A stretch of DNA of 64,000 nt from Cohnella sp. OV330 (GTDB lineage: Bacteria > Bacillota > Bacilli > Paenibacillales > Paenibacillaceae), in contig NZ_FOKE01000014.1 of assembly GCF_900112065.1 (NCBI RefSeq), positions 62,001 through 126,000 of the forward strand, given 5' to 3'. The position numbers and the translations under genes were made by a program. The notes under the pieces are model-generated. The model was given only the letters and a program-made list of their open reading frames with translations, was not told the origin of the DNA and searched no databases. Shown in pieces: positions 51,491 to 59,358 of this stretch (within the stretch, counting starts at the first letter, position 1; every line of letters starts with the position of its first letter).

Positions 51491-52696
51491 TTAGATTCGT
51501 TCCTGTACGACGGACAGCCCTTGCGTTTCCAAGTAATCGAGATACCGCTTCGCGAGCCACTTGTTCAGCTGCGGCAGCGTGCGCTCAAGCGCCGCGTACC
51601 GGCCTCGCCTCGACAGCTTCGAGTAGAGCCCCTTCTGCAGCGAGGCGTTGGCCGCCAGATCCTGGGCGTTGATCTCCTGGATGCTCTCGTTCGCCTGCTC
51701 GTAGCGCTCTGCGAAGTCGGGCAGCGCGACCGTTTCCGGCGGATACAGCAGACCGGACCGGAACAGAATTTTCCCCGGACCGTTCGGCAAAATGACGTTC
51801 CAGAACACTTGGTCGGGCATCAGGCCGAGCGTCAGCATCGGCGGCACCGTCGCGATCGTCATGCGCTGGCGCTGCTCCGCGGTGAGACCTTCGATCGGCG
51901 GGAAGTTCGCGGTCATGTCCGGAGAGAACCCTGCGTCCATATGCGTGAAGCCCGTCGGATGCATGATCTGGCCGTCGCCTTCCTCGTAATCGACGAAGCC
52001 CGCGAGCTGGCTTGGCGCGAAGTCGTGCGGACCTTTGTGGAGGTAATTGGTGTGGTAGGGCTCGATCGAAGATTCGATCATGATCTTCCAATTCCAATCG
52101 CCTTCGATGTCGACGAACGGCATCGCCGTCAGCTCGTTCAGGCGATAGTTTTCCATCTCTTCGTCGAGCTTGGCGAGCGTAGGCGCGAGCGGCGGCGCAT
52201 CCTGGTCGTAGTGGGCGAAAATAAAGCCGTTCCAAATCTCGACTTTGAGCGGCGGCAGGCTATGGTCGTGGCGGAGGATGTCGAACGGTTCGATGCGAAT
52301 CATCTCCGGCGCGGAGATCAGCTCGCCGTCCATGCCGTAGGTCCACCAGTGCAGGGGACAGCGGAAGTTTTTGCAGTTGCCGGCGCCTTCCGCGACGAGG
52401 TGCCCGCGATGCTGGCAGACTGCGGAGATGACATGGATGCTCATATCCTTGGCGCGCGTCACGATGATCGGGTCGTCGTTTAGTTGCAGCGTATAGTAAT
52501 CGCCCGGATTGGGCACTTGCTCCTGACGGCCCACGCATAGCCAGCTCCGTCCGAATACCGCTTCCTTTTCGAACGCGAAGAAGGAATCGCTCGTATAGCA
52601 TTCGGCGGGCATGGACCGGGCTTCCTTGGTCTCCAGCAGCGAGGGGCCGAGCTGGGACAGCACTTCAAGGACGTCGTTCGTAACTTTGTAAGCCAT
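51491..52696 (-). CDS. Rieske non-heme iron oxygenase, alpha subunit
   Basis: A 401-residue ring-hydroxylating-type oxygenase. The Rieske 2Fe-2S site is AVCQHRGHLVAEG and NFRCPLHWWTYGMDG (two Cys, two His). The catalytic domain has the mononuclear iron ligands in SSIEPYHTNYLHKG, with the bridging Glu in place of the more common Asp. Such enzymes hydroxylate rings or remove N-methyl groups. No ferredoxin, reductase or beta subunit gene is nearby, so redox partners must come from elsewhere. The ATG at 52696 has GAGGAGG upstream. Confidence 0.9.
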   Translation of the reverse strand: MAYKVTNDVLEVLSQLGPSLLETKEARSMPAECYTSDSFFAFEKEAVFGRSWLCVGRQEQVPNPGDYYTLQLNDDPIIVTRAKDMSIHVISAVCQHRGHLVAEGAGNCKNFRCPLHWWTYGMDGELISAPEMIRIEPFDILRHDHSLPPLKVEIWNGFIFAHYDQDAPPLAPTLAKLDEEMENYRLNELTAMPFVDIEGDWNWKIMIESSIEPYHTNYLHKGPHDFAPSQLAGFVDYEEGDGQIMHPTGFTHMDAGFSPDMTANFPPIEGLTAEQRQRMTIATVPPMLTLGLMPDQVFWNVILPNGPGKILFRSGLLYPPETVALPDFAERYEQANESIQEINAQDLAANASLQKGLYSKLSRRGRYAALERTLPQLNKWLAKRYLDYLETQGLSVVQERI

Positions 52697-52748
52697 ATTC
52701 GCTTCCTCCTCGATTAACGGAACGTGGAATAGCGTTGATCGGCGATCC

Positions 52749-54095
52749 TTATGCGGGAACGAACGGCTCGCGCAGCTCGAACAGACGCTCCGCCGCGGAT
52801 TGCGCGGACAGGCGGATCTCTTCGGCATCCGCCGTCTGAAGGTTGCGGCCGAGCACGAGCGGCTTGCCGTCGACGAACACATGATTCACGTCCGCGCCCG
52901 AAGCCGAGTACACCAAATTGCTGACCGCGTTGTCGTATTTCCCCCGAATGATCGGCGTCAGGTGATGCTTGCGGAAATCGACGGCGATCAGGTCCGCCTT
53001 CTTGCCGATCTCGAGCGAGCCGATCTCGCCGTCCAGCCCAAGGGCCCGGGCGCCGTCGATCGTCGCCATCCGCAGCGCGGTCTCGGCTTTGATGACCGTC
53101 GCGTCGAGCAGCCGAGCCTTCTGAAGCAGCGGCACGAACTTCAGCTCCTCAAGCATGTCGAGATTGTTGTTCTCCTTTACGCCGTCGGTCCCGATGCCGA
53201 CCGTAATGCCGAGATCGAGCAGCTCCTTGATCGGCGCGATGCCGGAGGCGAGCTTCAGATTGCTGACCGGACAGTGCGCTACCGCCGTCCCGGTGCGCGC
53301 GAGCAGCTCCCGCTCCGAATCCTGCAGCCAAACGCAGTGCGCGAGCACGGTCCGGGGCCCAAGGATGCCGCGGTCGTAGAACAGCTCGACGGGCCAACGC
53401 CCCGTCTGCGCATGCAGCCGCCTCGCCATCTCGATCGATTCCTCGCCGTGGGTGTGGATGCCGGTATCGTACTTTTCGGCATAGGCGGCGGCTTTGCGGT
53501 ATGCGTCCTCGGTGCAGTAGGTCAAGTGCTCGAGCGCGAACCACACCTGGATCCTGCCGTTCGCCGTCTTGTTGCGATCCAGCACGAGCTGCACGTTTTT
53601 GTCGAGCGACTCGAAGTAGTCCATGCCCGGCTTATCGACGACATAGGGCGCGAGCGTGGCGCGCAAGCCCAGCGACTCGGCCGCATCCGCGCATTTGTGC
53701 ATATACCGGTACATGTCCATCACGCAGGTCGTGCCGGAAAGGAGCGCCTCAGTATAGCTGAGCCGCGCCGCGGCGAACGCGATATCCTCGGTCAACGCGC
53801 GATGCTTCGGATCGACGTATTTGGTCAGCCATTCGAACACCGGCAGATCCTCCGCCGTCCCCCGGATCAAGCCCGAGTGAAGGTGCAAATTGACGAGGCC
53901 CGGCAGCAGGACGTGACCTGTCGCATCCAATTGTTCGACGCCGGCGTATTTAGCCTCCAGCGCATCCGACGGCCCGATATCCGCGATTCGCCCCTTCTCG
54001 ATCAGCAGCGCGCCGTCGTGAATCACTTCGTCTACCGGGTTCACCGTCAGGATCGTGGCGTTCGTAATCAGCAAGATGTCGTTCAACGCATCCAT
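52749..54095 (-). CDS. Amidohydrolase, TrzN/AtzB/SsnA-type deaminase
   Basis: A 448-residue amidohydrolase. Motifs are LPGLVNLHLHSGLIRG, GIHTHGEESIEMA, TVLAHCVWLQD, AHCPVSNLKLASGIAPI and VGIGTDGVKENNNLDML. It resembles the 34872-36215 protein in layout, so the two are probably paralogues with different substrates. The annotated ATG at 54095 has GGGAG immediately before it; a TTG three codons later has better spacing and may be the real start. It lies 52 bases upstream of the Rieske gene and 14 bases after the SDR gene. Confidence 0.85.
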   Translation of the reverse strand: MDALNDILLITNATILTVNPVDEVIHDGALLIEKGRIADIGPSDALEAKYAGVEQLDATGHVLLPGLVNLHLHSGLIRGTAEDLPVFEWLTKYVDPKHRALTEDIAFAAARLSYTEALLSGTTCVMDMYRYMHKCADAAESLGLRATLAPYVVDKPGMDYFESLDKNVQLVLDRNKTANGRIQVWFALEHLTYCTEDAYRKAAAYAEKYDTGIHTHGEESIEMARRLHAQTGRWPVELFYDRGILGPRTVLAHCVWLQDSERELLARTGTAVAHCPVSNLKLASGIAPIKELLDLGITVGIGTDGVKENNNLDMLEELKFVPLLQKARLLDATVIKAETALRMATIDGARALGLDGEIGSLEIGKKADLIAVDFRKHHLTPIIRGKYDNAVSNLVYSASGADVNHVFVDGKPLVLGRNLQTADAEEIRLSAQSAAERLFELREPFVPA

Positions 54096-54109
54096 CTCCC
54101 ATCGTGTCG

Positions 54110-54847
54110 TTAATGAATCGTATATCCGCCGTCCGCCAGCATCGCGCTTCCCGTTACGAACGACGCGAGCGGGCTGCCGAGGAAAAGGATGCAGCTCGCG
54201 ATCTCCTCCGGACGCCCGAGCCTGCCGAGCGGATGCATCCCGATCAGGTCGTCGATCGTGCCCTGCGGTCCGCGCTTGCCTTCGAATTGCCTGCGCAGCA
54301 GCGGCGTATCGACCGCGCCCGGGCAGATGCAGTTGACCCGCACGCCGTCCGCCGCCGTCTCCAAGGCCAGGCTGCGCGTGAAGTTGACGACCGCCGCCTT
54401 TGAAGCGGTATACGCCGTGAAGCTCCCGGCGCCGACGAAGGCGAGCTGGGAAGCGGTGTTGACGATGCAGCCCCGCGAAATCTTAAGCTTCGGCAACGCC
54501 GCTTTGCAGCATAGGAACACGCTTTTCAGATTGACGCCCATCAGCCGGTCCCAGGCCGCTTCGGTCGTCTCTTCCAGGCCGGCTACCAGCTCGATCCCCG
54601 CGTTATTGACCAAGACGTCGAGGCCGTCCCAGTGTCGCCATAGACGCTCGAACGCGTCCGTTACGGCATCCGAATCGGACAGGTCGACCGGCAGCTCCAG
54701 AACGCCGTCAGCCAGACGCTCTTCTTTGAACGCGATATCGAAGACGGCCGTCTCCGCGCCCGCTTCCCTGAAAGCCGCCGCGGTTGCCGCGCCGATGCCG
54801 CTCGCGCCGCCGGCGATCAGTACCCTTTTGCCCGTCAAATCCAGCAT
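54110..54847 (-). CDS. Short-chain dehydrogenase/reductase
   Basis: A 245-residue classical SDR. Cofactor-binding AGGASGIGAATA near the start, NNAG, the catalytic Ser in IVNTASQLAFVG, Tyr and Lys in AYTASKAAVVN, and ICPGAVDTPLL are all present. The Asp in VFDIA at the end of strand 2 suggests NAD(H). The ATG at 54847 has AAGGGGG upstream and overlaps the Ntn amidase gene by 13 bases. It probably oxidises a hydroxyl or diol produced in the pathway. Confidence 0.88.
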   Translation of the reverse strand: MLDLTGKRVLIAGGASGIGAATAAAFREAGAETAVFDIAFKEERLADGVLELPVDLSDSDAVTDAFERLWRHWDGLDVLVNNAGIELVAGLEETTEAAWDRLMGVNLKSVFLCCKAALPKLKISRGCIVNTASQLAFVGAGSFTAYTASKAAVVNFTRSLALETAADGVRVNCICPGAVDTPLLRRQFEGKRGPQGTIDDLIGMHPLGRLGRPEEIASCILFLGSPLASFVTGSAMLADGGYTIH

Positions 54848-55713
54848 GGCTCCGTCCCCCTTGTCCCCAAAATGATCTTTTGCCAAGGCGCCCTTCCCGG
54901 ACGACCTGCCGTATAATGCATGACAAGCGCCGAAGCGTCCCAGATGAGGCCGCTTAACGTCACGTGCGGCAGCGCCGCATTGGAGCGTCCGTGCATGACG
55001 CCGTCCGCGCAAATATCCCCGGATGACGACGCGCCCGTTCCGTCTTCGCTCACTCGCTTGCTCGCGAGCAAGGACGCCAGCGCCTTCACTGCATCCTCCC
55101 GTCCGCAGCCGGAACGCACGAGCGAGGCGAGCGTCTCCTGCGCCTTTGCGAGCCGAAGCTCGCGGTCGGAACGGATCGCTTCTGGGAGCGAGGCCTGTTC
55201 GGCCGACTTAAGCCCCAGCGCCTGATTGCTCCGCGCGGCCCACCCTTGCGCCGAGTCGTCATGCCAGGCCGTCTCCATGCCTTCATGCTCGAACACGAGC
55301 AGCTTGCCGCCGCGGTCCGCGATGACATGACTGCCGCCGACCGTCGGCTCGGCCGTCTCGCGGTACCGCTCCAGCATAAGCGCAAGCGCCTCCTCCGCGG
55401 TGCCGCAGCGCGCCAACGCTTCCGCTTGCGCGCTCCCGCGCAGGTCGTTCAGCCAGAAGCTCTCCGCGGGGCGGCCGTCCGGCGCCGGAATCTCGCAGCC
55501 GAAGTAGCTGCTGATGAGCATGACGCCACGCTCGTTCATGCCCGCGTTGACGCCCTTCTGCGGCTGGATGCCGTAGGCCAACGAGGCATAGCCGCCTTCG
55601 GCGCCCGCGATGCCGTGCCAGTAACCTACCGGTGGCGAATCCGAATTTTTGAATCCCAGCACCGCCGCATTTCCGTCCGGGCCTCTGCACACGATCGCCC
55701 CGATTGTGCACAT
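54835..55713 (-). CDS. Cys-nucleophile Ntn hydrolase (C45/penicillin-amidase-like, linear amide hydrolase)
   Basis: A 292-residue protein that begins MCTIGAIVCRG; removal of Met would expose Cys2 as nucleophile, as in bile-salt hydrolases and acyltransferases of the Ntn superfamily. Further family-like features are FKNSDSPPVG, GVNAGMNERGVMLISSYF and AARSNQALGL (Asn/Arg oxyanion-region candidates). No signal peptide, so cytoplasmic. It probably cleaves a linear amide. AAGGGGA precedes the ATG. Its 3' end overlaps the SDR start by 13 bases, showing tight coupling. Confidence 0.72.
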   Translation of the reverse strand: MCTIGAIVCRGPDGNAAVLGFKNSDSPPVGYWHGIAGAEGGYASLAYGIQPQKGVNAGMNERGVMLISSYFGCEIPAPDGRPAESFWLNDLRGSAQAEALARCGTAEEALALMLERYRETAEPTVGGSHVIADRGGKLLVFEHEGMETAWHDDSAQGWAARSNQALGLKSAEQASLPEAIRSDRELRLAKAQETLASLVRSGCGREDAVKALASLLASKRVSEDGTGASSSGDICADGVMHGRSNAALPHVTLSGLIWDASALVMHYTAGRPGRAPWQKIILGTRGTEPCWI

Positions 55714-55743
55714 CCGATAAGTCCCCTTCCCTGGCGACCGCCT

Positions 55744-57171
55744 TCAGAAGTTCGGATAGCTCCGATTCGCGCGCATCCGGCCGTAGTCGATTTTTGTCCT
55801 GAGCGACGCTTCGTTTAGCAGCCGATTCGATGCCGCCTGGGCCATCCTCGCCAGCTTCTCTTCATCCACGCCGACGAGACGTCCTTCCGCGACGACGACT
55901 TTGCCGCCGACGATCGTCGTATCGACGGTCTGCGACAAGCCCGCCAATACCGGCAGCGTCGCGTCATTGTGGAGCGCGCCGGCGAAGGCGAGCTGCCGCG
56001 AATCGATCATGAACAAATCGGCCGCCTTGCCGATCTCTAGCGATCCGATGTCGTCGGCCCAACCGAGCACCTTCGCCGAACCCATCGTCGCGACCCGCAG
56101 GCAATCTTCGGCGCCGATGTCCGTCGTGCCGTGCATCAGGTTGTGCAGCAAATGCGCGGCGCGCACTTCGCCCAGCATGTTCGAGCCGTCGTTGGACGCC
56201 GAGCCGTCCACGCCCAGACCGACCTTTACGCCGGCCTGCAGCATCTTGACGATCGGCATGACGCCGGAGCCCATTTTCATATTGCTGCAAGGACAGTGCG
56301 CGACGCCGCAGCCGTGATGGGCGAGCCGTCCGATCTCTCCGTCGTCGAAATAAATGCCGTGCGCGTACCAGACGTCCGGACCGACCCAGCCGTTCGCTTC
56401 CATGAATTCGAGCGGCCGCATGCCCAGCCTTTCCCGGCAATACGCATCCTCGTCCTTCGTCTCGGCCAGATGCGTATGCATCCGCACGCCGTAGCTGCGG
56501 GCGAGACTCGCCGATTCGCGGAGCAGGTCCGCGGTGATCGAAAAAGGCGAGCAAGGCGCTACGCCTACGCGCACCATCGCGAAGCGGCTCGGATCGTGAT
56601 ACGTCTCGATGAGTCGGCGCGAATCGCGTAGAATCGTCTCCTCGGTCTGGCACACCTCGTCCGGCGGCAAGCCGCCTTCGGAGCGCCCGAGCGACATCGA
56701 ACCGCGCGTCGGGAAAAACCGGATGCCGAGCTCGCCGGCCGCCCGGATCTCTTCGTCGATCAGCTCGCCGGAGACGCCGTTCGGAAAGCAATAAAAATGA
56801 TCCGCAGCCGTCGTGCAGCCGCTTTTGAGCAGCTCGCCCAGCCCGACTTTGGCGCTGAGATAAATATCCTCGGGACGCAGGCAGCGCCAGATGTCGTATA
56901 ACGTGATCAACCAGTCGAACAGCTCGGTCTTTTGAACGAACGGGATGTTCCGCGTGAGGTTCTGATAAAGGTGATGATGCGTATTGATGAGGCCCGGGTA
57001 AACGATTTTCCCCGTCGCGTCGATGACCGTATCCGCCGCCTGGTAAGGAATGTCGTTTCCGATCGCCACGATCTGCTGGTCGACCGCGTAAAGGCTCCCG
57101 CCCGGGTAGACATTGCGGTCCTTGTCCATCGTTATGATATTTCTCGCGTTTTTGATAAGGAGCGTTCGCAA
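55744..57171 (-). CDS. 8-Oxoguanine deaminase-like amidohydrolase
   Basis: A 475-residue amidohydrolase. PGLINTHHHLYQNLTRNIPF, the ELFDWLITLYDIWRCL stretch, SGCTTAADHFYCFPNGV and IRFFPTRGSMSLGRSEGGLPPDE follow the pattern I recall for 8-oxoguanine deaminases and hydroxydechloroatrazine ethylaminohydrolases; metal ligands continue in RMHTHLAETKDED, YAHGIYF and LGVDGSASNDGSNML. If it is an 8-oxoguanine deaminase it would release urate. It is the first gene of the operon; start is a TTG at 57171 with AGGTG seven bases upstream and a promoter at 57207-57236. Confidence 0.82.
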   Translation of the reverse strand: MRTLLIKNARNIITMDKDRNVYPGGSLYAVDQQIVAIGNDIPYQAADTVIDATGKIVYPGLINTHHHLYQNLTRNIPFVQKTELFDWLITLYDIWRCLRPEDIYLSAKVGLGELLKSGCTTAADHFYCFPNGVSGELIDEEIRAAGELGIRFFPTRGSMSLGRSEGGLPPDEVCQTEETILRDSRRLIETYHDPSRFAMVRVGVAPCSPFSITADLLRESASLARSYGVRMHTHLAETKDEDAYCRERLGMRPLEFMEANGWVGPDVWYAHGIYFDDGEIGRLAHHGCGVAHCPCSNMKMGSGVMPIVKMLQAGVKVGLGVDGSASNDGSNMLGEVRAAHLLHNLMHGTTDIGAEDCLRVATMGSAKVLGWADDIGSLEIGKAADLFMIDSRQLAFAGALHNDATLPVLAGLSQTVDTTIVGGKVVVAEGRLVGVDEEKLARMAQAASNRLLNEASLRTKIDYGRMRANRSYPNF

Positions 57172-57206
57172 GGTCCGTCACCTGTCCTCTCCGCCTCGTT
57201 GGATTC

Positions 57207-57236
57207 ATTCTAGCGGCGAATTCGTTGACCGGACAA
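57207..57236 (-). promoter_or_regulatory. Promoter candidate of the nine-gene operon
   Basis: Minus strand: TTGTCC (57231-57236), 18-base spacer, TAGAAT (57207-57212). The start point would be about 30 bases before the first gene. Confidence 0.5.
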
Positions 57237-57240
57237 TCGA

Positions 57241-57285
57241 AAAAACGAACGTTTGTCATATTTTATAACGCGATCGCTCGTTTTT
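57241..57285. promoter_or_regulatory. Inverted repeat just upstream of the operon promoter
   Basis: AAAAACGA (57241-57248) and TCGTTTTT (57278-57285) are exact complements 29 bases apart, flanking an AT-rich stretch. The position directly upstream of the -35 is right for an activator site. No regulator gene is in the operon itself. Confidence 0.4.
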
Positions 57286-57333
57286 AGTTGATCTGCATGA
57301 TTGGCGCCAGAATCGAGGTGATATTTTCTCACA

Positions 57334-57598
57334 CGCATCTTGAAGGTCGTTCGAGACGACGTCGTGGAAGCGGTGCTGAAAGTCGGGACGGACATTACCG
57401 CGCGGCAGGAAAGCGAGATTGCGAGGCTTGCGATGGAGCTCCGGCGGCTGGCGGCGTACTTGCGGAGCCGAGCGGCTTGACGCAGCGGTGCGCGACGGCT
57501 CGCGCCTGATCGAGCAGGCGCTGCAGGAATTCGCGGGCATCGGCGAAACCGCGCAAGATTTGGATGCGAAGGCACGCAGCCTGAACGATTGCATGTGA
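57334..57598 (+). pseudogene. Remnant of a PAS-containing chemoreceptor-like gene
   Basis: The only plus-strand coding trace. One frame from 57334 reads RILKVVRDDVVEAVLKVGTD then ITARQESEIARLAMELRRLA to a TGA at 57478-57480; shifting the frame near 57470 continues RLDAAVRDGSRLIEQALQEF and further to a TGA at 57596-57598. DITARQ is the usual end of a PAS domain, and the alpha-helical tail resembles the start of a chemoreceptor signalling region. There is no start codon with a ribosome site and no complete domain, so it is a decayed fragment. Confidence 0.55.
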
Positions 57599-57640
57599 AA
57601 AAGACCGCTTTGCGCGTTTGCGCGAAGCGGTCTTTCGTTA
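57598..57640. terminator. Bidirectional terminator
   Basis: AAAGACCGCTT (57600-57610) and AAGCGGTCTTT (57625-57635) form a perfect 11-base stem, with GCGC/GCGC pairs extending into the loop. It has T-rich runs on either strand and serves the AraC-type gene on the minus strand and the plus-strand remnant. Confidence 0.85.
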
Positions 57641-57717
57641 TATGCGCCCGATTCGTGCGCGAGCCTTGGACTAGATCGGCCTGTCGTTTACGAAAATCTT
57701 AGACGCAAATTTGCCGC

Positions 57718-59358
57718 TTACTGGCCGCCGCCGAACCAGCGAGGCACCGCGCCAAGCAGTCTGCCGAGCGGCTCGGCGGCATATTCGTTCAAGGGCGCCT
57801 CGAAGTGATCGCTGTCCGAGGTCCAATGGACCTTGCCCGACATGACAGCCGGCAGTCCGAGCCATGCCTCGGACCGGGACAGGCGCTCCCACGCTTGTGC
57901 CGAGCCGGGATCCCGGCTTCGGTGGACGAGAATGCGGCTCGCATGGAGTTGCGAGAGCATTTGGGGATCGATCGCTTTTGACCATGCGATCTCCTGCATC
58001 CGAATCCCCCCGGGCTCGGCGAAGCCCAGATCGTCGTACAACAACGTTGCCGCCCGTCGTCCGCATACTTCCACGCCGCGTCCGCCGACCGCGAGGACGA
58101 GCAAGGTATCCCTGCCGACGATTTTCGTTAAGCGGTCGCGTGCCGCGGCGACGGCGCGATCGTATCGCGCGAGCCACTGCTCCGCTTCCCCGTCGCGATC
58201 CAAAAACGCCGCCACGCGCCGAAGATGGCTGCGCCAATCCTCTTCCCAATCCAGAAAAAGGGTCGGCGCGATTTCCTTCAGTTTATCTTGCTCGATCTGC
58301 GGAATAAACGATCCGACCCCGACGATTTTGTCCGGCTGCGACTGCAGCAGCACGTTCCGATTGAATTCGTATTGATGGCTTAGCGGCGCCCTCACTTCGA
58401 AGTCGTACCGGTACCGGTAATAATCCGTCCAATATTGATCCGTCGGCGCGGCATAAGGGATCGTCCTGAGCGCCAGCAGCTGGCCGACGTTTACCCAGCT
58501 GTAGGCGGCGATTCGCCGCTTCTGATTGCGCTGGTAGACGGCCGGCGCGATGCCCGTCTGTTTTTTGAACAAGCTGCTGAAGTAGCTCTCGCTCGTATAG
58601 CCGATCCGCTCGGCGATCTCGCCGAGCGATGGACCGTCGCGCTCGTTCAGCAGCCGCTTCGCGTCTCGCAGCCGAAGCTCCGTCCGGTATTCAACGACGC
58701 CTTTGCCGTATCGTTCCTTGAACAGCCGCATGAAGTGGAAGCGGCTGAGCCCCGCGACTCCGGCCAGCGCATCGATCGTGATATCGCCCGTATACCGAAG
58801 CTCGAGCTCCATTCGGGCTGCCTCCAACGCCCTCTCGGCTTGCTGCTCCCGGCAGCTCAGCGCCAAACTCAGCAGCTCCAGTAGCGCGGCTTCGCAGCGG
58901 ATTCGATCCGACGCCAATCCCGTTTTCCACCCGGCGCTTATCGTGCCGAAGAGCCGGCCGGCATCCGAGGCGGAGGGCAGCTGCGCGAACGGCGGAAACG
59001 GCAGCTTCATCGGAGCCGAGGCGTCGTCTTGATGCGCCGCATCCGAGTCAGGGGGAAAGAAAGCATAAAATTCGAGCAGCAGCAGCTCGGTCGATAGTCC
59101 GGAATAGTTCGTCAGCTCGATCAAGCATCCCGGCTTACAAACGAAGAGCGACCCGGGGCGCAGCACATGGGACCGGCCATCGATGACCAGCCGTCCGCCG
59201 TGGGCGTTGGACAACAGCAGCGCGGGCGACTTCGTCTCGAAGAATCGCCTCTCCGTCGGCTCGCTTTGCGGCTCTTCGCGGATCGCGACGACGTCGAGCA
59301 GCCGATAACACAGCAGACCTGCAGCCTTGGGCTGCAGGTCGGTTACCTCGTTACGCAT
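57718..59358 (-). CDS. AraC-family regulator fused to a siderophore-binding-protein domain (Btr-like)
   Basis: A 546-residue cytoplasmic regulator. Order of parts: cupin-like N-terminal sensing domain (about 1-130), AraC DNA-binding domain with two helix-turn-helix motifs (ITIDALAGVAGLSRFHFMRLFKE and PSLGEIAERIGYTSESYFSSLFK, about 190-275), and a C-terminal periplasmic-binding-protein-like domain (about 320-545; IVGVGSFIPQIEQDKLKEIAPTLFLDWEEDW). B. subtilis Btr, which senses bacillibactin through such a domain, has this architecture. It overlaps the binding-protein gene by eight bases; the ATG at 59358 is chosen over a GTG two codons earlier. Confidence 0.88.
   Translation of the reverse strand: MRNEVTDLQPKAAGLLCYRLLDVVAIREEPQSEPTERRFFETKSPALLLSNAHGGRLVIDGRSHVLRPGSLFVCKPGCLIELTNYSGLSTELLLLEFYAFFPPDSDAAHQDDASAPMKLPFPPFAQLPSASDAGRLFGTISAGWKTGLASDRIRCEAALLELLSLALSCREQQAERALEAARMELELRYTGDITIDALAGVAGLSRFHFMRLFKERYGKGVVEYRTELRLRDAKRLLNERDGPSLGEIAERIGYTSESYFSSLFKKQTGIAPAVYQRNQKRRIAAYSWVNVGQLLALRTIPYAAPTDQYWTDYYRYRYDFEVRAPLSHQYEFNRNVLLQSQPDKIVGVGSFIPQIEQDKLKEIAPTLFLDWEEDWRSHLRRVAAFLDRDGEAEQWLARYDRAVAAARDRLTKIVGRDTLLVLAVGGRGVEVCGRRAATLLYDDLGFAEPGGIRMQEIAWSKAIDPQMLSQLHASRILVHRSRDPGSAQAWERLSRSEAWLGLPAVMSGKVHWTSDSDHFEAPLNEYAAEPLGRLLGAVPRWFGGGQ

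Noticed and set aside
52800..54113. A 437-codon open frame on the plus strand
   Set aside because: It is antisense to the amidohydrolase gene at 52749-54095. Its Arg/His/Gln-rich composition and lack of any family motif show it is an artefact of high GC at third positions.
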